Shown: positions 10,625-24,568, counted from the stretch's first letter. The stretch: DNA of 64,000 bases from Macrotrachela quadricornifera (GCA_022393335.1 JAJEKB010018794.1:1-64000); one strand, 5' to 3'. Notes: generated by a model from the letters alone, not told the origin. Translations and numbers: made by a program.

Positions 10625-13600
10625 CAAATAATTTCAATGGAACGTCAAATTACATTGTAACTATTGATGTTTTTGTCATTAGATGATATATCACTCCTTT
10701 ACTATTTTCTATTGAACATCATCAACAGATAACGATGAAAAAATTTAATATCCGGAAAACAAAAACTTTGCATATCATTAAAAATCATGATTAGTTTAAT
10801 TTATTATTTTATGAGAGCATGAAGCATCCATATGTACAATGAATGACATAAAAATCCCTTCTTATCACAATGTATATGCTATGGACAGATATTATCTTTT
10901 GTGATAAAATTAAACGAGTTCATCATGTTTGTCAAAAATCACTAGTTTGTCACTCTTTTATCCTTATACTAATACTAAGAAACAATAATTACTTTAGAAA
11001 AGATTATAAAGAAGTAAACTTAAATAAACTTTACTATATATATATATGTATATAAACATATCTGGAATTCTAAAAATTGTGAATCCATTAAAATCGAAAG
11101 TATTTTTCATAAATCATAATGAAAACATTAATTCAATATCAGTTCAAAAATTTGTAAAAAAAATGGCGAGTATCGATTTAATCAACAGTCGAAGTCCCGA
11201 AGGACCAAATGTAATGCTTCTGTCTCATGACATTATGTTATGTTTTGACTGCTGATTACGGCTCGTCTCTTTCTTCTTTATTAACCTTCTACTTCAATTG
11301 TACTATGTTACACGTTGTGCAATATTTTATTTTGTTATATGATGTAAGACTGGAATAATATTGTGAAAGTATAGTAATGTGACACAATGCTTGATGAAAC
11401 ATGTCAATTTTAGTAGTAGATTTCCATCCTGCTAGAGGATTGGCATTGTACATCTATTTACATAAGCATGGACATATTCATGATTTGTGGATAATGTTTC
11501 ATATTGATTTTTATTTTTGACGAAAATGAAAGAAAACTAAACAAAAAAATCTGAAGATATTTACAAATGATAATTGATTAATAAGTGTCATTTATAAATC
11601 AATAATTTAATTTCTGTTCCTATTAGTTGCAAAAAGATCTATATATTTATTGCTGGTAGATGTAAGTATAGATATACTGTCGACTTGAAAAGTCTCGCAT
11701 CACTTTCTATTTTGAGTTGTATATTAAAACTATACAATATTAATTTAATTTGATCATATAATTGTATAGTGGAGATCGAGTACTCTGTATATACATCTGT
11801 TCATTGTAAAAATAAACTTCAATAGTAAGATAAAACGATAATAAAATTGTTTGCAAAAAATCGAAGATTTTGTCATTTGTCTATGCAAAGATATTCGCAA
11901 AACAAATTATGTCACTATTATTTCTCAATAGAATTCATTTTGTTCGTTTTATCATAATGATCAGTGAAAAAAAGTTTTTTTAAAGTCTGATAAAATCAAA
12001 TATTTTCTAACATATTTGCTTTTTTTATGTCATTTTTTCCTGAGGACTGAAGTTTGTTCTTTTTACTGTATTTTATAGGCAAGGATTTTTCGTACTAAAT
12101 CGGTTTACATATATAATACTTAATCTGTGCTATCAAAGTATATAAATGAATTAAATTTAATCTTGTATAATTTAAATACATAATTCAAAAGAAAATAATG
12201 ATGCGAGACTTTTAGCATTGACACCATACAGATAAAATAATGACAAATTTTTTTGTAACGATTTAATGACGATAGACATTGTTTTTGTGAGTATAATGTT
12301 TCATTCGAAACTTTCTATGTAGAGCAAATGAATTGAAATAGATTCATTGATACAATGAATAACCATAATCATTCATTATTGCGCTCCTATTCACTAGATA
12401 TAAAAGAATATCTCTCAACCGTAACGATAAAATATATAAAAACATTGCCCAATGTTATCTTACAATATTTATAAAACTGCACTATTTTTAACAACCTAAT
12501 TGAAATAATATTTATGATTGGTTGGAAATGTATAAAAAAAATATGTATAAAGTGAATAAAGGAGTGAAAATGGACGATTTACATAATAAACTTGAATTGA
12601 AATATTTTTCAGAATGATTAACTCATTATTGTCAAAGGAACTGTCTATATAGATTTTCATATATCAATTGTGAATACCAGTTGGATTTCGTACTTTTGAC
12701 TAAAATATTATCATTACGTTGAAGAAAACTTTGACTTTAATATGCTGATGCACAAGAATAATAAAACGATTACAAGGAAAAAAATGTTTAGCCAATACCA
12801 TTTCATGTATTGTCCTTCATACGGCAATAATACTATGGTACTATATTGATTACTAATGATTTTTTTATAGTGTTAATTGAATTATTTAGTAATGTAAATA
12901 AAAAGGAAATATATATATATTCAGTGTCGCTCTTTCGATCACGTGATATAATTATGATTCATGTTCAATTAATGACATGTTATACTTGACAATATGTCAT
13001 ATATTGATGTTACCTTTTCGATATCTTTTTACCTTCATTTTAGTATTTTTTCGTTCTCACGATCTATTGAGACTTACCTGTATGTTGCAGACTGACTATC
13101 ACATTCTCAAACGCATATACAATCACATTTTTTTTTCTCCATTATGCACATACTTTCTTGTCAATTATTATTTATTCGATTCAATGTTGCATTGACAAAA
13201 TACAGTTTTCATTTTTTTTTCTTTTGTGATTATATTTATAAATTCTATGACTGATGTATGAATCATAAATTATTTTTCTATTATTCGTTAGAAATTCTTC
13301 GATAGACAATAATATAGATAATACAGTAGTCTTTTTTCGTTCTCGTATATTTCTCGTCTTAGTTTACAAAGAATAGACAGTGCGAGGTCGAAATATGTAC
13401 ATGTAAATAGACCTTTTTCGTGTTCGAAGTGTATACTCGTCTTAAAGCCATATAATACCACGAAAAGAAACATGTGAATAATAATTTGTTATTTTTATTT
13501 TATTATAATTTTCTTTATTGTATTGAAAATACTTTATCTTTAGATATATATATATATATATATTATAATAACGAATCAGGAAAAAAAAGAAAACGAAAAA

Positions 13601-14835
13601 TGATTCCATTAAGATGTTGTTACAACAACATTAACTGATGATTGAGACAAATTTCCATTTATCTATGTTAAAAGTAAGAATTTCCATTTTATTTATATTT
13701 ATTTTTACTCAAACAAAAAAATACTTCTAGCTACCCTAATATACTGGTGCTGAAGATAAAGTGATTAAATTACTAATATATTGACTTTTTCTCCTTGTCT
13801 CATATTCTTTTTCTTTTTTTTTTTCTTCTAAAATCATGTGCACTTGCGTATATACATACTTGTCCGTGCCGTCCCATTTTTTTTATAATAAAGTCAATAA
13901 ATACACTACTACAGTCGACAAACAAATGAAATAAAGTAAGTAGACGAGAATAAAAAAAAAAACTCAGAGTAAAATTGCATAAAACTTTCTCACTATCGAG
14001 GTCTCTTTTGTTTCTTTTTTTCTATATTTGATAAACATTTTTTTTTATGACTTTTGTGGCTTTAAAAAAATAAATTGAGCTTACATATTAGAGATGTACA
14101 TTTTGCCAAATGCTAATTTTTTTCCCTCCTATGTTATAATTAGATATTTAGAAAATGATAATATAAAAACAAATAGTAAATGATTCATTGTTGTAAAACT
14201 TTGATAATAATGAGAAGTGCGTAAAAGAATATGCTATGTGCATACACACGCAATTTAACATAGAAATTAAAGCAAATAATAGATTTTTCTCATTATTTGA
14301 AGACGAGAAAATGCATTTTTTTTTTTATTATCTTACACAAAAAACTTTTTAATAACAGAATAAATCGACATATTCGATACGATAATATTACAACTTTAGA
14401 TTATAGTATTTGACATATTTGTAAATCTTTCTATAGTATTGAAATAATATATTTCAAATATTTTTTGACAAGAAAGAAAAAGTTTATTTGCTTGTAAAAT
14501 AATGAGAACATAAGTTCATATGAGAATTTAATAGTTTTACGCATTTTTTTATTCCCTAAAAATTAATAGAAAATATTCTATATGTTTTTTATTCTTTTAA
14601 GAATCAAGTGAGTACAATGTTATTTTACGATGAGAAAAATGTTATTAATTCAATAAAATTAATAACATATCATACTATTTCTTCAAGAAAGTTTAATTAA
14701 GTAAAATAAATCTTTTAAATAGCTGATTAAAAAAAAAAAGCGCTTTTTCAATTATCTAAATCAATCTTTGACATTATTCACACGTACATTGAGTTCAATT
14801 AATTCTCTTATAAATTCTTCATCCATATATTATAG
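10625..14835. other. long non-coding stretch
   Basis: About 4.2 kb of AT-rich sequence with many short poly-A/poly-T runs and a (TA)n microsatellite at about 13544-13563. The short open frames (for example 10870-11055, 12977-13195) have low-complexity, intron-like composition and no domain. The end adjacent to 14836 should contain the RdRP promoter, but I see no distinct element. Confidence 0.5.
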
Positions 14836-17800
14836 ATGTCTGACGAACTATCTTCTTCTTCTTCTTCTTCTTCACCTTGTGCCCAATTGAGTATAATTGT
14901 TGATTTAACATCTTCATCATTCGATTTTAAAACACTATACAATCATTTATCATCACAACCACCACCCAATAGTGATCATCATCATTGGCATTTTGGTGGA
15001 CTTCGTTCTTACACAATCCCATTTCAATCTAATCATGATGATACAACTATTAATCGGGTTATTTCTAAATTAAAACTATTACAAAATCATTTATGTATAT
15101 TACCACCATTTTGGATTTCATATAAAAAATGTCAACAACAGCAACAGCAAATTATCCCATCAACAATACCAACAACCGAGGTTATTCGTAAAAATGTTAA
15201 ATTAGGAAAATTTTATACAAATAATGGTTTTGATATGGAATATACAGGAGGCGCACTAGTTGAATTAAATAAATATATATGGGATATTCAAACACAAATA
15301 AAAGATCCATGGCGTTTAGTTTTTTATCATGATAAAATTGATATTGATTATGGATGTAAAGAAAAAAAATTGCGGAAAACATTTAAAGCTGAAATGATGG
15401 ATAGATGTGCTGTTATAATGACACAAAAAGATGGTTTTACTCTATTTATTAATATGAATGGTAATCCTATTGATTATGAGGCGGTATATTCAACTATTCC
15501 TCTAAATACTAATGATGATGGTAAAATATAAAATTTTATATTGAATAAAAAAACAAAACATTTCATTTTTTTCTTTTAGAATCAGATCCTTCAAAACGTA
15601 AAACAACTGAATCAACTGTTTCATACATTCGTACTGCACCTCGAGAATCACAACCATTTTATTCAACTATTCGTCTTGTTATTTCACTTACAGATCAATA
15701 TAATACTTTTGATGATAATGATGAACATCGTTGCGAACAATTACAACGTTTAAATTTATGTTATACACATTTTATTGAATTTTTTCATCGTAATCATATA
15801 AATGATTGCTTTGGAGTTATTCTAAGTATACCATCAACTATAGATTTTTCCTTAATAACATCATTATTTATGTCAAATGAAACAATATCGTTTATTAAAC
15901 AATATTGTTGGCAAATGTTACTGTCTATTGGTTATCGTTTTCAACAACGTTTAACAGTAGATTTTATTCAACAGATGAAATTAATTGAAGATGATGATGA
16001 ATTTTATCAGGTATTTCCTATAATCTTTAGCAAAAATTTGTTTTATTAAATAAATTATTTTTTATAAATCTATTGGATATTTCTGTTAAAGATAAGAATG
16101 TAAACATATTCTTTCTTCAAAATAATGAAATTTTAAAATTGATCAATCCTTACGTATTGTTTCAGAACATTTTAATTGGCAATGAATCTATACAAAGCTT
16201 TCGTTGAATTTGTTTATTTCTAAAAAAAAAATGTATTAAATATTTGTTAAAAAATATTTATCATATTCTCAGAATTTGAAAAACAATATTAGATATTATT
16301 ATCATAGGTTTTATTATCTAGACATCACTTCATATATGGCGTCGTTCAAGTGAATATTATTTCATTGATTTACTTGCTGAATTACGTCGTTATCGAGAGA
16401 AAATAGCTGCTTTAGCAGCATTACCACCATCATCACCTACATCGATAACTAATAATCATCAACAAGGAATAAAAAAAGAAGAAGGTGAACAAGAACGTTG
16501 GAGTATTCATGTACCACCACGTCATTATGCATATGTACCATCAGTAACATTAACACCAACAACAATATGTGTTAATCCATTTAAATTAGTTAAAACAAAT
16601 CGAGTTTTACGTGAACTAAAATTTGGTGGAAATCTTATGTTTGCACTTGTTGATGTTAAAGAAGAAAATGGCACTATGGATTTATTTCCACATGATTGTA
16701 TGTTTAAAAAAAATGAAAGAAATTTATATATATATATATTTGTCTTTTTTATTTAGATCGAGCTTTACGTTGGAAAACTGAAATGTTACTTGAATCAGGT
16801 TTTGATTTAGGTATGGAAGGTCGAACATATCGTTATTTACATCATTCACAATCACAATTAAAAGATAAACAATTTTGGTTTTATCATCATGATAAAGAAA
16901 CAAATTTTTCATTTGAAGATGCATTTTCTTGGATGGGAGATTTTCAAGAAGAAAGAATTGTTGCTAAACATGCTGCACGTATTGCACAATGTTTTACAAG
17001 TGCCGAAGCAACAATTCAAGTTAAAAGAAGAAAAAAAAATTTTTTTCAATTTATTTTTATTATTATTATAGATTCCATCAGAAAAAGTTGAATATATTGA
17101 AGATATTCATACAGATGATCATAAATATAATTTTACTGATGGTGTTGGAACAATGTCAACTATTATACGTGATAATGTAAGATTAATGATTTATTAATTT
17201 ATTAAAATATAACCATATTGATATCTTCTTATTGTATTAGTTTGAGTTAGATATACAGCAAATTCCAGATTTTCTACCGATGAGTTCTTCTTACTTTATA
17301 CAATGTCATCATTCAAGTTTGAGTATTTTATTTCTTACAAATAACAGTAAGCAATATTATCTAATGGATGTAGATAGACGAGATATTGAAGGAAAACGAA
17401 CCGATTTCATAATTTCAAGTGATTTCCAGTATTTTCTAGTTCTGGTAAACCGTTCAGCTTGCTTTATATCATTCAACAGTGTATTGCACATCGTTATAAT
17501 TACGATAGGAATCATTGAAATTTTTAAATCGAATTCTTTTAGTATTTTCAGTATTTTTGGTCTTGATCAAATCCATTACTATAGAAATGTTTCGTCATAT
17601 ATTGTGCAAGTTTTCGGACGCTCTGTTGACTTGTGTCATGCGTTAAAAGTGTTTGTATGATAGTTCCTAAACACAATTTGATTTGGATTAACTAAATTAT
17701 CCAACGAAATATTTTATCATTTTAAAGCATACATACTAACTCGCCGAGAATTTCTTTTTTGATTTTCATCAAAGAACATTATCAAACTTCCAAAAACATC

Positions 17801-20800
17801 GCGACTAGGCTTTTTATCAGCTCAACGGAATGTAGTCCATTAAGTGTTCGATGTCAAGTTGCGAGACTATTAATCATTGAGACGAACTTCTTCAATAATC
17901 ACTACTTGCCTGCTTAGTGGTGCCTCAAAGCTACATTATATGTTTCTTCCAAGAGGGAATAAACTGATTTCTATTGCTGGAAATCCTAAAAAATCACTAT
18001 AAATCTGTAAATCGATATAAATCACCTATAATAACGTTAAAATCAGAAGTTCTGATTTTAATTAATGTGTAACGAATTCTATCGGTTTCCTTGCTTACGA
18101 TGATTTTCAATATTTATAGTATTTCCTCTTAATTTTTAATGACTTATCATGATTTGTCTTAGAAATGGAACAATATCAATACGATATTCATGTTGGTATT
18201 GATATATCAAACAGAACCGCTAGTCCCCTACTTCAAACTCAATATTTTAAAAAACTGATACTGGATTGGAATTCTTCGACCCTGAAAACCTTTGATCAAG
18301 CTTTATAAAAGTCTTATTTGCTTAAAATAATGTATACTTGATTTTTCGTCAGGAATATGTTATTTTAAGAAAATAACAGTTTTCTTATAAAGTTTAATCA
18401 AAAGTTTTCACGATCGAGGAAACCATATATATATATGCAATACCAATTTTTGTAATGATTTCAAGGTGATTTCAGCTATTGAAATCAATTTGTTTCCTCT
18501 TGCGATATATAAATAAAAATAAATCTATCAAAAGGAATATCCGAATTTGATGCTTATATACTTTTTATATAAATTAGAATAAGTTTGAATTTTATAAATA
18601 ATTAATTTTCTTTTAATTTTTCATTAGATTAATCCACATCGACAATTTTCAGCTATTCAAATTCGTTATGGTGGTTGTAAAGGTGTTATATCTGTTAATC
18701 CCGATTTAGATAATTCACCTCATCAATTACGTATTCGTCAATCAATGAGAAAATTTAAATGTTCACATGATATTCTTGAATTATGTCGTATTTCTAAACC
18801 GCGTAAAATTATTTTTCTATTTATTTATTTTTTTTTTCTGATTTTAAATATATTTATTTTTTTAGGTCCACTTTATTTAAATCGACAAATAATTGTTTTA
18901 TTATCACATCGTACTATTGATGATCGTACATTTCTTTTATTACAAACTCAACATCAACAAACTTTATCTGAATCACTTGTTTATCCAACACGTGCATATG
19001 AATTATTAGCAGAAAAATTAAATCGAAATTTATTTCCACTTCGTTCATTAATTACTGATGCACATCTTAATTTAATTCAAGAACCTTTTTTTCGTCAATT
19101 AATAATAACAACAAGTAAATTTGAATTAGCACAGATGCGTGAACGTACACGTTTAAAATTATCAAGAAATTCAGCTAGAAATATGATTGGAATTGTTGAT
19201 GAATATGGAATTTTAGAGTATGGACAAGGTAAATAAAAGAAATACAAATAAAATAATTTAAATTATTATTATTATTTTTTTTCTTGTGATTTAGTTTTTA
19301 TTCAATATACAGAATTACATGGTGATTTATTAGATGATGAATTTGGTTGTAATAATGATTCATCATTAACATCACAATCAGAAAAAACAATTATTCTTGA
19401 ACAACAAGTTGTTGTAACAAAAAATCCATGTCATCATCCAGGTGATATTCGAGTTTTTTCAGCTGTTGATATACCTCGTTTACGACATTTAAAAGATGTT
19501 ATTGTTTTTCCACAACGTGGAAAACGACCACATCCAAATGAAATATCTGGTTCAGATCTTGATGGTAAAAAATTATTCTTTTTTTTTTAGTATTAAAATA
19601 ATCATAGTTAAATTTAGGTGATGAATATGCTGTTATATGGCATCCAGCATTTATTCCTAAAACACCAAATGATACACCATATGATTATGATTCTCAAACA
19701 CCAACATTACGTGTTATTGATCGTCCTGTAAATCGAGCAGATATTCAAGCAACTGTATTAGATATTAGTGAACAATCATGTGTTGGAAAATTATGTTCAC
19801 TTCATTTAGCTAATATGGATCTTCATGGTGTTGCACATCCAAAAACTTTAGCTATTGCTGGACATATTTCAGAAGAATTAGATGCACCAAAAACTGGTCA
19901 ACATCCATTAACACCTAAACAAATTGCTCAATTACAAGCTGAATTAGGCAATGAACGTCCTGATTATTTTGATAAACCTTATTATAAACTTTATCCATCT
20001 AAACATGTACTTGGTATGTTAAATAAAGGAACTATTATCGAGTGTAAAATAGAAACAATACCGATCGCTATTGAGTTTGGTTTTTCAACATTAGAAACAG
20101 TCCTTTTGATTAGGTATATTTTCAATTTCATTTGGAAATCGAATAGTTTGAAAAGAGGACACATTATTGGTAAAACTTTCAGAACATCCTATAGACAAAT
20201 TTTTAGATCAAAATTCAATAATTTAATTTTCGGTAAATACCAAAAAAAAGAGTCGAAAGCCCAGTAAAATGGTCATCATTTTCTAACGAAAGATTGAAAA
20301 CATCAAATAATTCTAAGATTTACAGAGTAGATATTGGAGGTATAACATTAGTGAATTGAAGTTGAAAATATACTTAATCAAAGGGATCAGACGGCAGTTT
20401 TCTAGAATACTTTGGCAGTATTTTGATTTTTAGATAGACATCTACCCGCATCCATTCTTTCTCTAATAATGAAAACAGAAGCTCGATAGCCATCGGTATT
20501 ATTGAATTATTGAACAAAAATCAAATTCATTCTATTTTGAAATGGATAATAGTTACTTATTGTATTTTGTATCTAATCAGAGATGGGCAGCTCTGCCCTT
20601 TCCTCAGTCTAGCTCAGCTCTAGTTCCAAATATTTTCTAGCCATTTCACTTCGACTTCGCTGCAACTGGGGTATCGTTCGCTCTAGTTCAGCTCCAGTTC
20701 CAGACACCTGCTCGATCATTCCACTCCAGCTCCACTCCAGCAGAAATAAAATTTCATTAGAAAACTTTGGTTCTTTTGAGGTCTGGACAGAATATTTTTT

Positions 20801-22193
20801 GCATTCATTAATGACGCTCAGTCTTCGTTGTAAAAGATGCAAATGGAAGAGAAAAAAGTACAGTTATCAAATATCTGTGTGGTATTTTTTCGCTCCAGCT
20901 CAGCACCAGCACCAGACATCCACTGAGTCGCTCCTGCTCCGAGAGCGGAGCTATCCATCTCTGTATCTAATAAATATTTATATAATAGGTCAATTATTTC
21001 GTTCATGCCTTCGTTTCGAACCAAACTGGATATCAGTACAAACACCACCAACAACAGTCTGTGCAACACCAATTGATCCATTATTAATTCATGATTTACA
21101 TAATGAATATACACCATCTGTTGAAGAATTAGCTCGTATTTATCGTGAAGCTATTATGGATATAATGTATGTATATCGTTTTTCATCTGATGTTGATTTA
21201 CTTTGTCGATTTGATTCAACATCATTACAACATAAAACACCATTAACAAAACAACAAACTGATTCAGCTTGTCTTATTGCTGATTCGGCACAAGTTGAAT
21301 TAAAACAATTAATACGTCGTATACGTCGATTATTTTATCATGAGTTTCGCTTTTGTGATAAAACACATACAAATCGTAATCATACAATTTGTACACAATG
21401 TTCAGATAAAAAAATGGCTAAAGCAAGTGCACTTTATGTTTTATGTTATACAGATACACGTCATGCTCGACGTATGTTAAGTTTACCATGGTTATTTGCA
21501 CCATTATTAATTGAAACAAGAAAATTAAATATAAAAAAACAAACAAAATTATGTAAATTTAATATACATACTTTTTTTTAAACTGTTGATTTTCTATAAT
21601 TTTTTTTTCTAGTATCACCAGCACTTGTTGCTCAAATGCTTGAAATTCAACCATATCGTTTAATTGGTCAATCATTACGACGTGCACTTCAATATTTATT
21701 TGATCGTTCACATTCATTTTATTTTCATTATACATATTCATCTAATAAAAAAAATTTTGTTACTGTTTCACTTGGACCAACATCAACGGCTAAACGTCTT
21801 TTATTAAAACGTGAAATTTTATTACTTGATTATTTCATTATTGAAATTCTTCATCATTATGTTTCTGAATATTTAACAAAAGTACGTTCATTAGTAACAG
21901 CATCAAAACCATTACTTGTTACATCTGTTTGGCAACATATATTAACACGTCTTATTCTTGGTGAATGCTCACCATTAGTACTTATAACAACCCATTCAAA
22001 TACAAATTCAATTATAACAAATTGTCAAAATTGGTCCGATGAACAAGCATGTAAAACATTACAACGTTTAATTGAAATAAGTGCTCAATGTGCTGATCAT
22101 GGACCTGATACAGCTGATTATGCACATGCTAATGAATATTTAGTTTTAGCACTTCAACAAATGGCTACAACCGGTTCATTATATTCCAATTAG
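14836..22193 (+). CDS. RNA-dependent RNA polymerase (RNAi type, QDE-1/EGO-1/RDR family)
   Basis: Cell-encoded RdRP, which copies RNA into double-stranded RNA to prime or amplify small-RNA silencing. My model is join(14836..15520, 15580..16010, 16322..16697, 16757..17019, 17072..17176, 18628..18802, 18866..19228, 19295..19564, 19618..20013, 20989..21552, 21613..22193); all junctions are GT..AG, the frame is continuous and the product is 1402 aa. Motifs seen: FTDGVGTMS (residues 606-614), [21 protein letters not shown] [21 protein letters not shown], and the catalytic DLDGD (887-891) in [14 protein letters not shown], split by an intron. The N-terminus has a serine run encoded by (TCT/TTC)n. 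Most introns are about 50-65 nt; introns at 17177-18627 and 20014-20988 are much longer, and the latter carries transposon insertions. The gene appears intact. Expansion of this family in bdelloids is established knowledge; the exact subfamily is not resolved here. Confidence 0.95.
17177..18627 (+). other. large intron of the RdRP gene
   Basis: A 1451-bp GT..AG intron among introns of about 60 nt. It holds a 126-codon open frame (17280-17660) of hydrophobic, unrecognised sequence that I do not call a gene. I could not find convincing terminal inverted repeats, so an old insertion is possible but not shown. Confidence 0.5.
20056..20504. mobile_element. candidate small MITE in RdRP intron 9
   Basis: CAATACCGATCGCTATTGAG at 20056-20075 is repeated inverted at 20482-20504 (as CTCGATAGCCATCGGTATTA plus TTG) with two mismatches and a 3-nt gap. 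The interior has no coding. No clear target duplication was found, so the class is unknown. Confidence 0.45.
20578..20963. mobile_element. hAT-type MITE in RdRP intron 9
   Basis: The 386-bp element starts CAGAGATGGGCAGCTC and ends with the inverted near-copy GAGCTATCCATCTCTG. It is flanked on both sides by the same 8 bp, TATCTAAT (20570-20577 and 20964-20971). CAG-type ends plus an 8-bp target duplication are the signature of hAT transposons. It encodes no transposase. The interior is rich in AGCTC/CCAGCTC motifs, giving subterminal repeats. It lies 25 bp upstream of the exon-10 splice acceptor and leaves the acceptor intact. Confidence 0.88.
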
Positions 22194-24073
22194 AAAAAAA
22201 AACAATGGAACAACAAAAATCTTAATGTTCATTTTCAAGGCCCAGTGATATATATATTTATATATTTATCTTCTCTTATGATATGAACTATCTACATTTG
22301 ACAAGGACCGAAAAGTCATTTTGACTGTGATGATTTTTCATGAGTGCTTTTTTTTTCTTTTCTCTTTCTTTCTTTTTCTTTTGTTGCTATTGATGGCACC
22401 TACATTTTAAAGAATGTGTGTGTCTTTCTTTTTTTTTTCACACTTATTTTGCTTAGAAAAGTTGTGAGAAAAAACCTTAAAAAAAATAGACTTTAGATTT
22501 AAAAAAATACATATATTGAAAAAAAAAACAAAATACGAATTATTTTTTTCAGAGACGATAAGTCTAATTATACATACATGTAACTGATAAAAAATGAAAG
22601 AAATTGAATCAAATTGTTATTTGAAATGAAAGGTACAACACAAATTTCGATTGATAAATATTGAGTGTTCCGTTTGATCCACACTATTTTCACTCTTTGA
22701 TGAACTGCAATTCATCACGCATTTAATCAACATTCTGTTTTTCAATCAATTATAATTTTCTTGAACACAATTTACTAATATATATACATTGAGAAGAAAG
22801 TCTCATCAGATATATAATATGGCGATTGCGAAGAAGAGATATTTTCATTTCTCTATCTTTCATTCTCGTTCACTCTGTTCGTCAAAGTAGTACATCTTGA
22901 TCAGTATATATGTTGTTCTAATAATGCATGCATAATTCGAACAGACAAATATGCTTTTTTTTTCCTTCTTACTAATGTAATACATATACGTTATAAAGAA
23001 TACGATTCGTTAATAAACAGATATCATTCGTTAAAATTCTTAATTGATTGGAAAACGAAAAGCAAGTGTCGAACAAACGGAACAATACCATATGTATTGA
23101 AGTAAACAATACAAATTTTTTTCTTCATTGAGTCTATATATAATCTTTCTTTATTACATATTTAAAATTTCGATGATGCAAAAAATAAGAAAATTCTTCA
23201 AAAAAAAAAACTTTACAATTTTAATTATATATTTAATCAACAATTCCTTTGATAGTGTCATAATTATCAATGAGATACAGGAAGAACAACATAGTTTTGT
23301 ATGATTTTATCGATTTCACGTACAATGCATTAGACATTCAAAAAATTTGAGTTGATTATCACAAATAAGAAAAATTTTTATCATTCTTATACGATTTATA
23401 TAAATATTCTCCTTTTATAACGTTATATATCTTTATATAAAAATAAAGATTAATGAAGCATAACACAGAATAGCAATAGACGATTAGAAATATGTATCTA
23501 GAATGAAGAGTGCATTTTTATGCACATCAATGGTTGTCACTAAACAAATAATATATGCAATAATAGTAGAAAAATGCAAGTAGATAATTATCAAAACATT
23601 GTAAAAATAATATGCATTTTTTATTAACATTTTCTATCTTTTTGTTTTCGTGCGTAATCATCAATCGTGTGCTTCTTATCGATCAAAAAACTTGACCCAC
23701 TCATCAGATATAATATGATTAAGACCATATGAATTGAATTTTATCCGAACCATAAATCAAAGAAAAGAAAATAAAATATACTTATATATATATATTTATA
23801 TATTATTATCTATTCTGAAAATATTTATAAGTAATTGCACAAGACAAAAAAATGCTTAGCGAAATACAAAATAAAATAATATTGAATAAAAGAGCAAACA
23901 TATTCGCATAAAAATAACTTGATCATACGAAAAAAGTAAATAATTATAATTTTTTGTAGACATGTTTATTGATGAATATTTTCTTTCTTATATAAATATC
24001 CAAATTGCTAACTAAACGACTAAGAACAAGTATACATAAAGAGTTCAATAAATGTTTATAAAGACCAATGAAT
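22194..24073. other. non-coding, between convergent genes
   Basis: About 1.9 kb with T-rich runs after the RdRP stop. It contains presumed 3' UTRs of RdRP (+) and of the acidic-protein gene (-). Nothing else is supported. Confidence 0.5.
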
Positions 24074-24568
24074 TTATTTCTTTTTGTCATCATCTTCTCC
24101 TTCTTCTTCTTCTTCTTCTTCCTCTCCAGCACCCTCTTCGTCGCCTCCTTCTTCTTCACCCCCTTCTTCCTCGTCATTTTTAGCCGGTTTTTTTGGTCCT
24201 CCGCCACCTCCATGTGGTGGATTTACTGGTTTTGATGATGGATTTACTGGTTTTGATGGTGGACTGGAACCACCTTCACCTGTTTTTGTTAACATCCACA
24301 GTTTACGACTACCAGAAGTTGATTGACTTGTTACAGTGAAACCAGCACGTTGAAATACACCAACAATATGTGCTGCTGGATGAGTACATTGGACACCTTT
24401 TTCATGATCACATAAATTGTCATTTGTACAAGATTCTTGTAAAAGACGAATAATTTCTGGTGAAACACGATAATTTGCAACACCAGTACTATGAACTATT
24501 GTTGGTCCACTTTGTTCCTCTGATGCTTCACATGATACTGTTACAGTTGTATGCATTGCTAAAGCCAT
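24074..24568 (-). CDS. small protein with conserved-looking core and acidic tail
   Basis: Single-exon frame of 164 aa. Residues about 1-95 form a compact, cysteine-containing domain; residues about 96-130 are a linker of SKPVNP repeats followed by a glycine run; residues about 131-164 are almost entirely Glu/Asp/Gly ending in DDDKKK, encoded by a CTT/CTC-rich tract. The core segment ending AAHIVGVFQRAGFTVTSQS followed by KLWMLTK resembles, by eye, the C-terminal half of GTP cyclohydrolase I feedback regulatory protein (GFRP), and GPTIV near residue 21 fits the same fold. I regard that as a weak hypothesis only. No signal peptide or membrane segment. It is convergent with the RdRP gene. Confidence 0.7.
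   Translation of the reverse strand: MALAMHTTVTVSCEASEEQSGPTIVHSTGVANYRVSPEIIRLLQESCTNDNLCDHEKGVQCTHPAAHIVGVFQRAGFTVTSQSTSGSRKLWMLTKTGEGGSSPPSKPVNPSSKPVNPPHGGGGGPKKPAKNDEEEGGEEEGGDEEGAGEEEEEEEEGEDDDKKK

Noticed and set aside
15197..15382. Minus-strand open frame inside RdRP exon 1
   Set aside because: Shadow of a strongly supported coding exon.
17280..17660. 126-codon open frame within RdRP intron 5
   Set aside because: Hydrophobic, AT-driven composition, no domain, no splice support; it lies between two well-defined RdRP exons.
20799..20988. Start of a longer open frame running from the hAT MITE into RdRP exon 10
   Set aside because: The part before 20989 is transposon and intron sequence; the RdRP frame is entered by splicing at 20988/20989.
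24084..24326. Plus-strand poly-Ser/Pro open frame
   Set aside because: Antisense of the Glu/Asp/Gly-rich tail of the minus-strand gene; low-complexity artefact.
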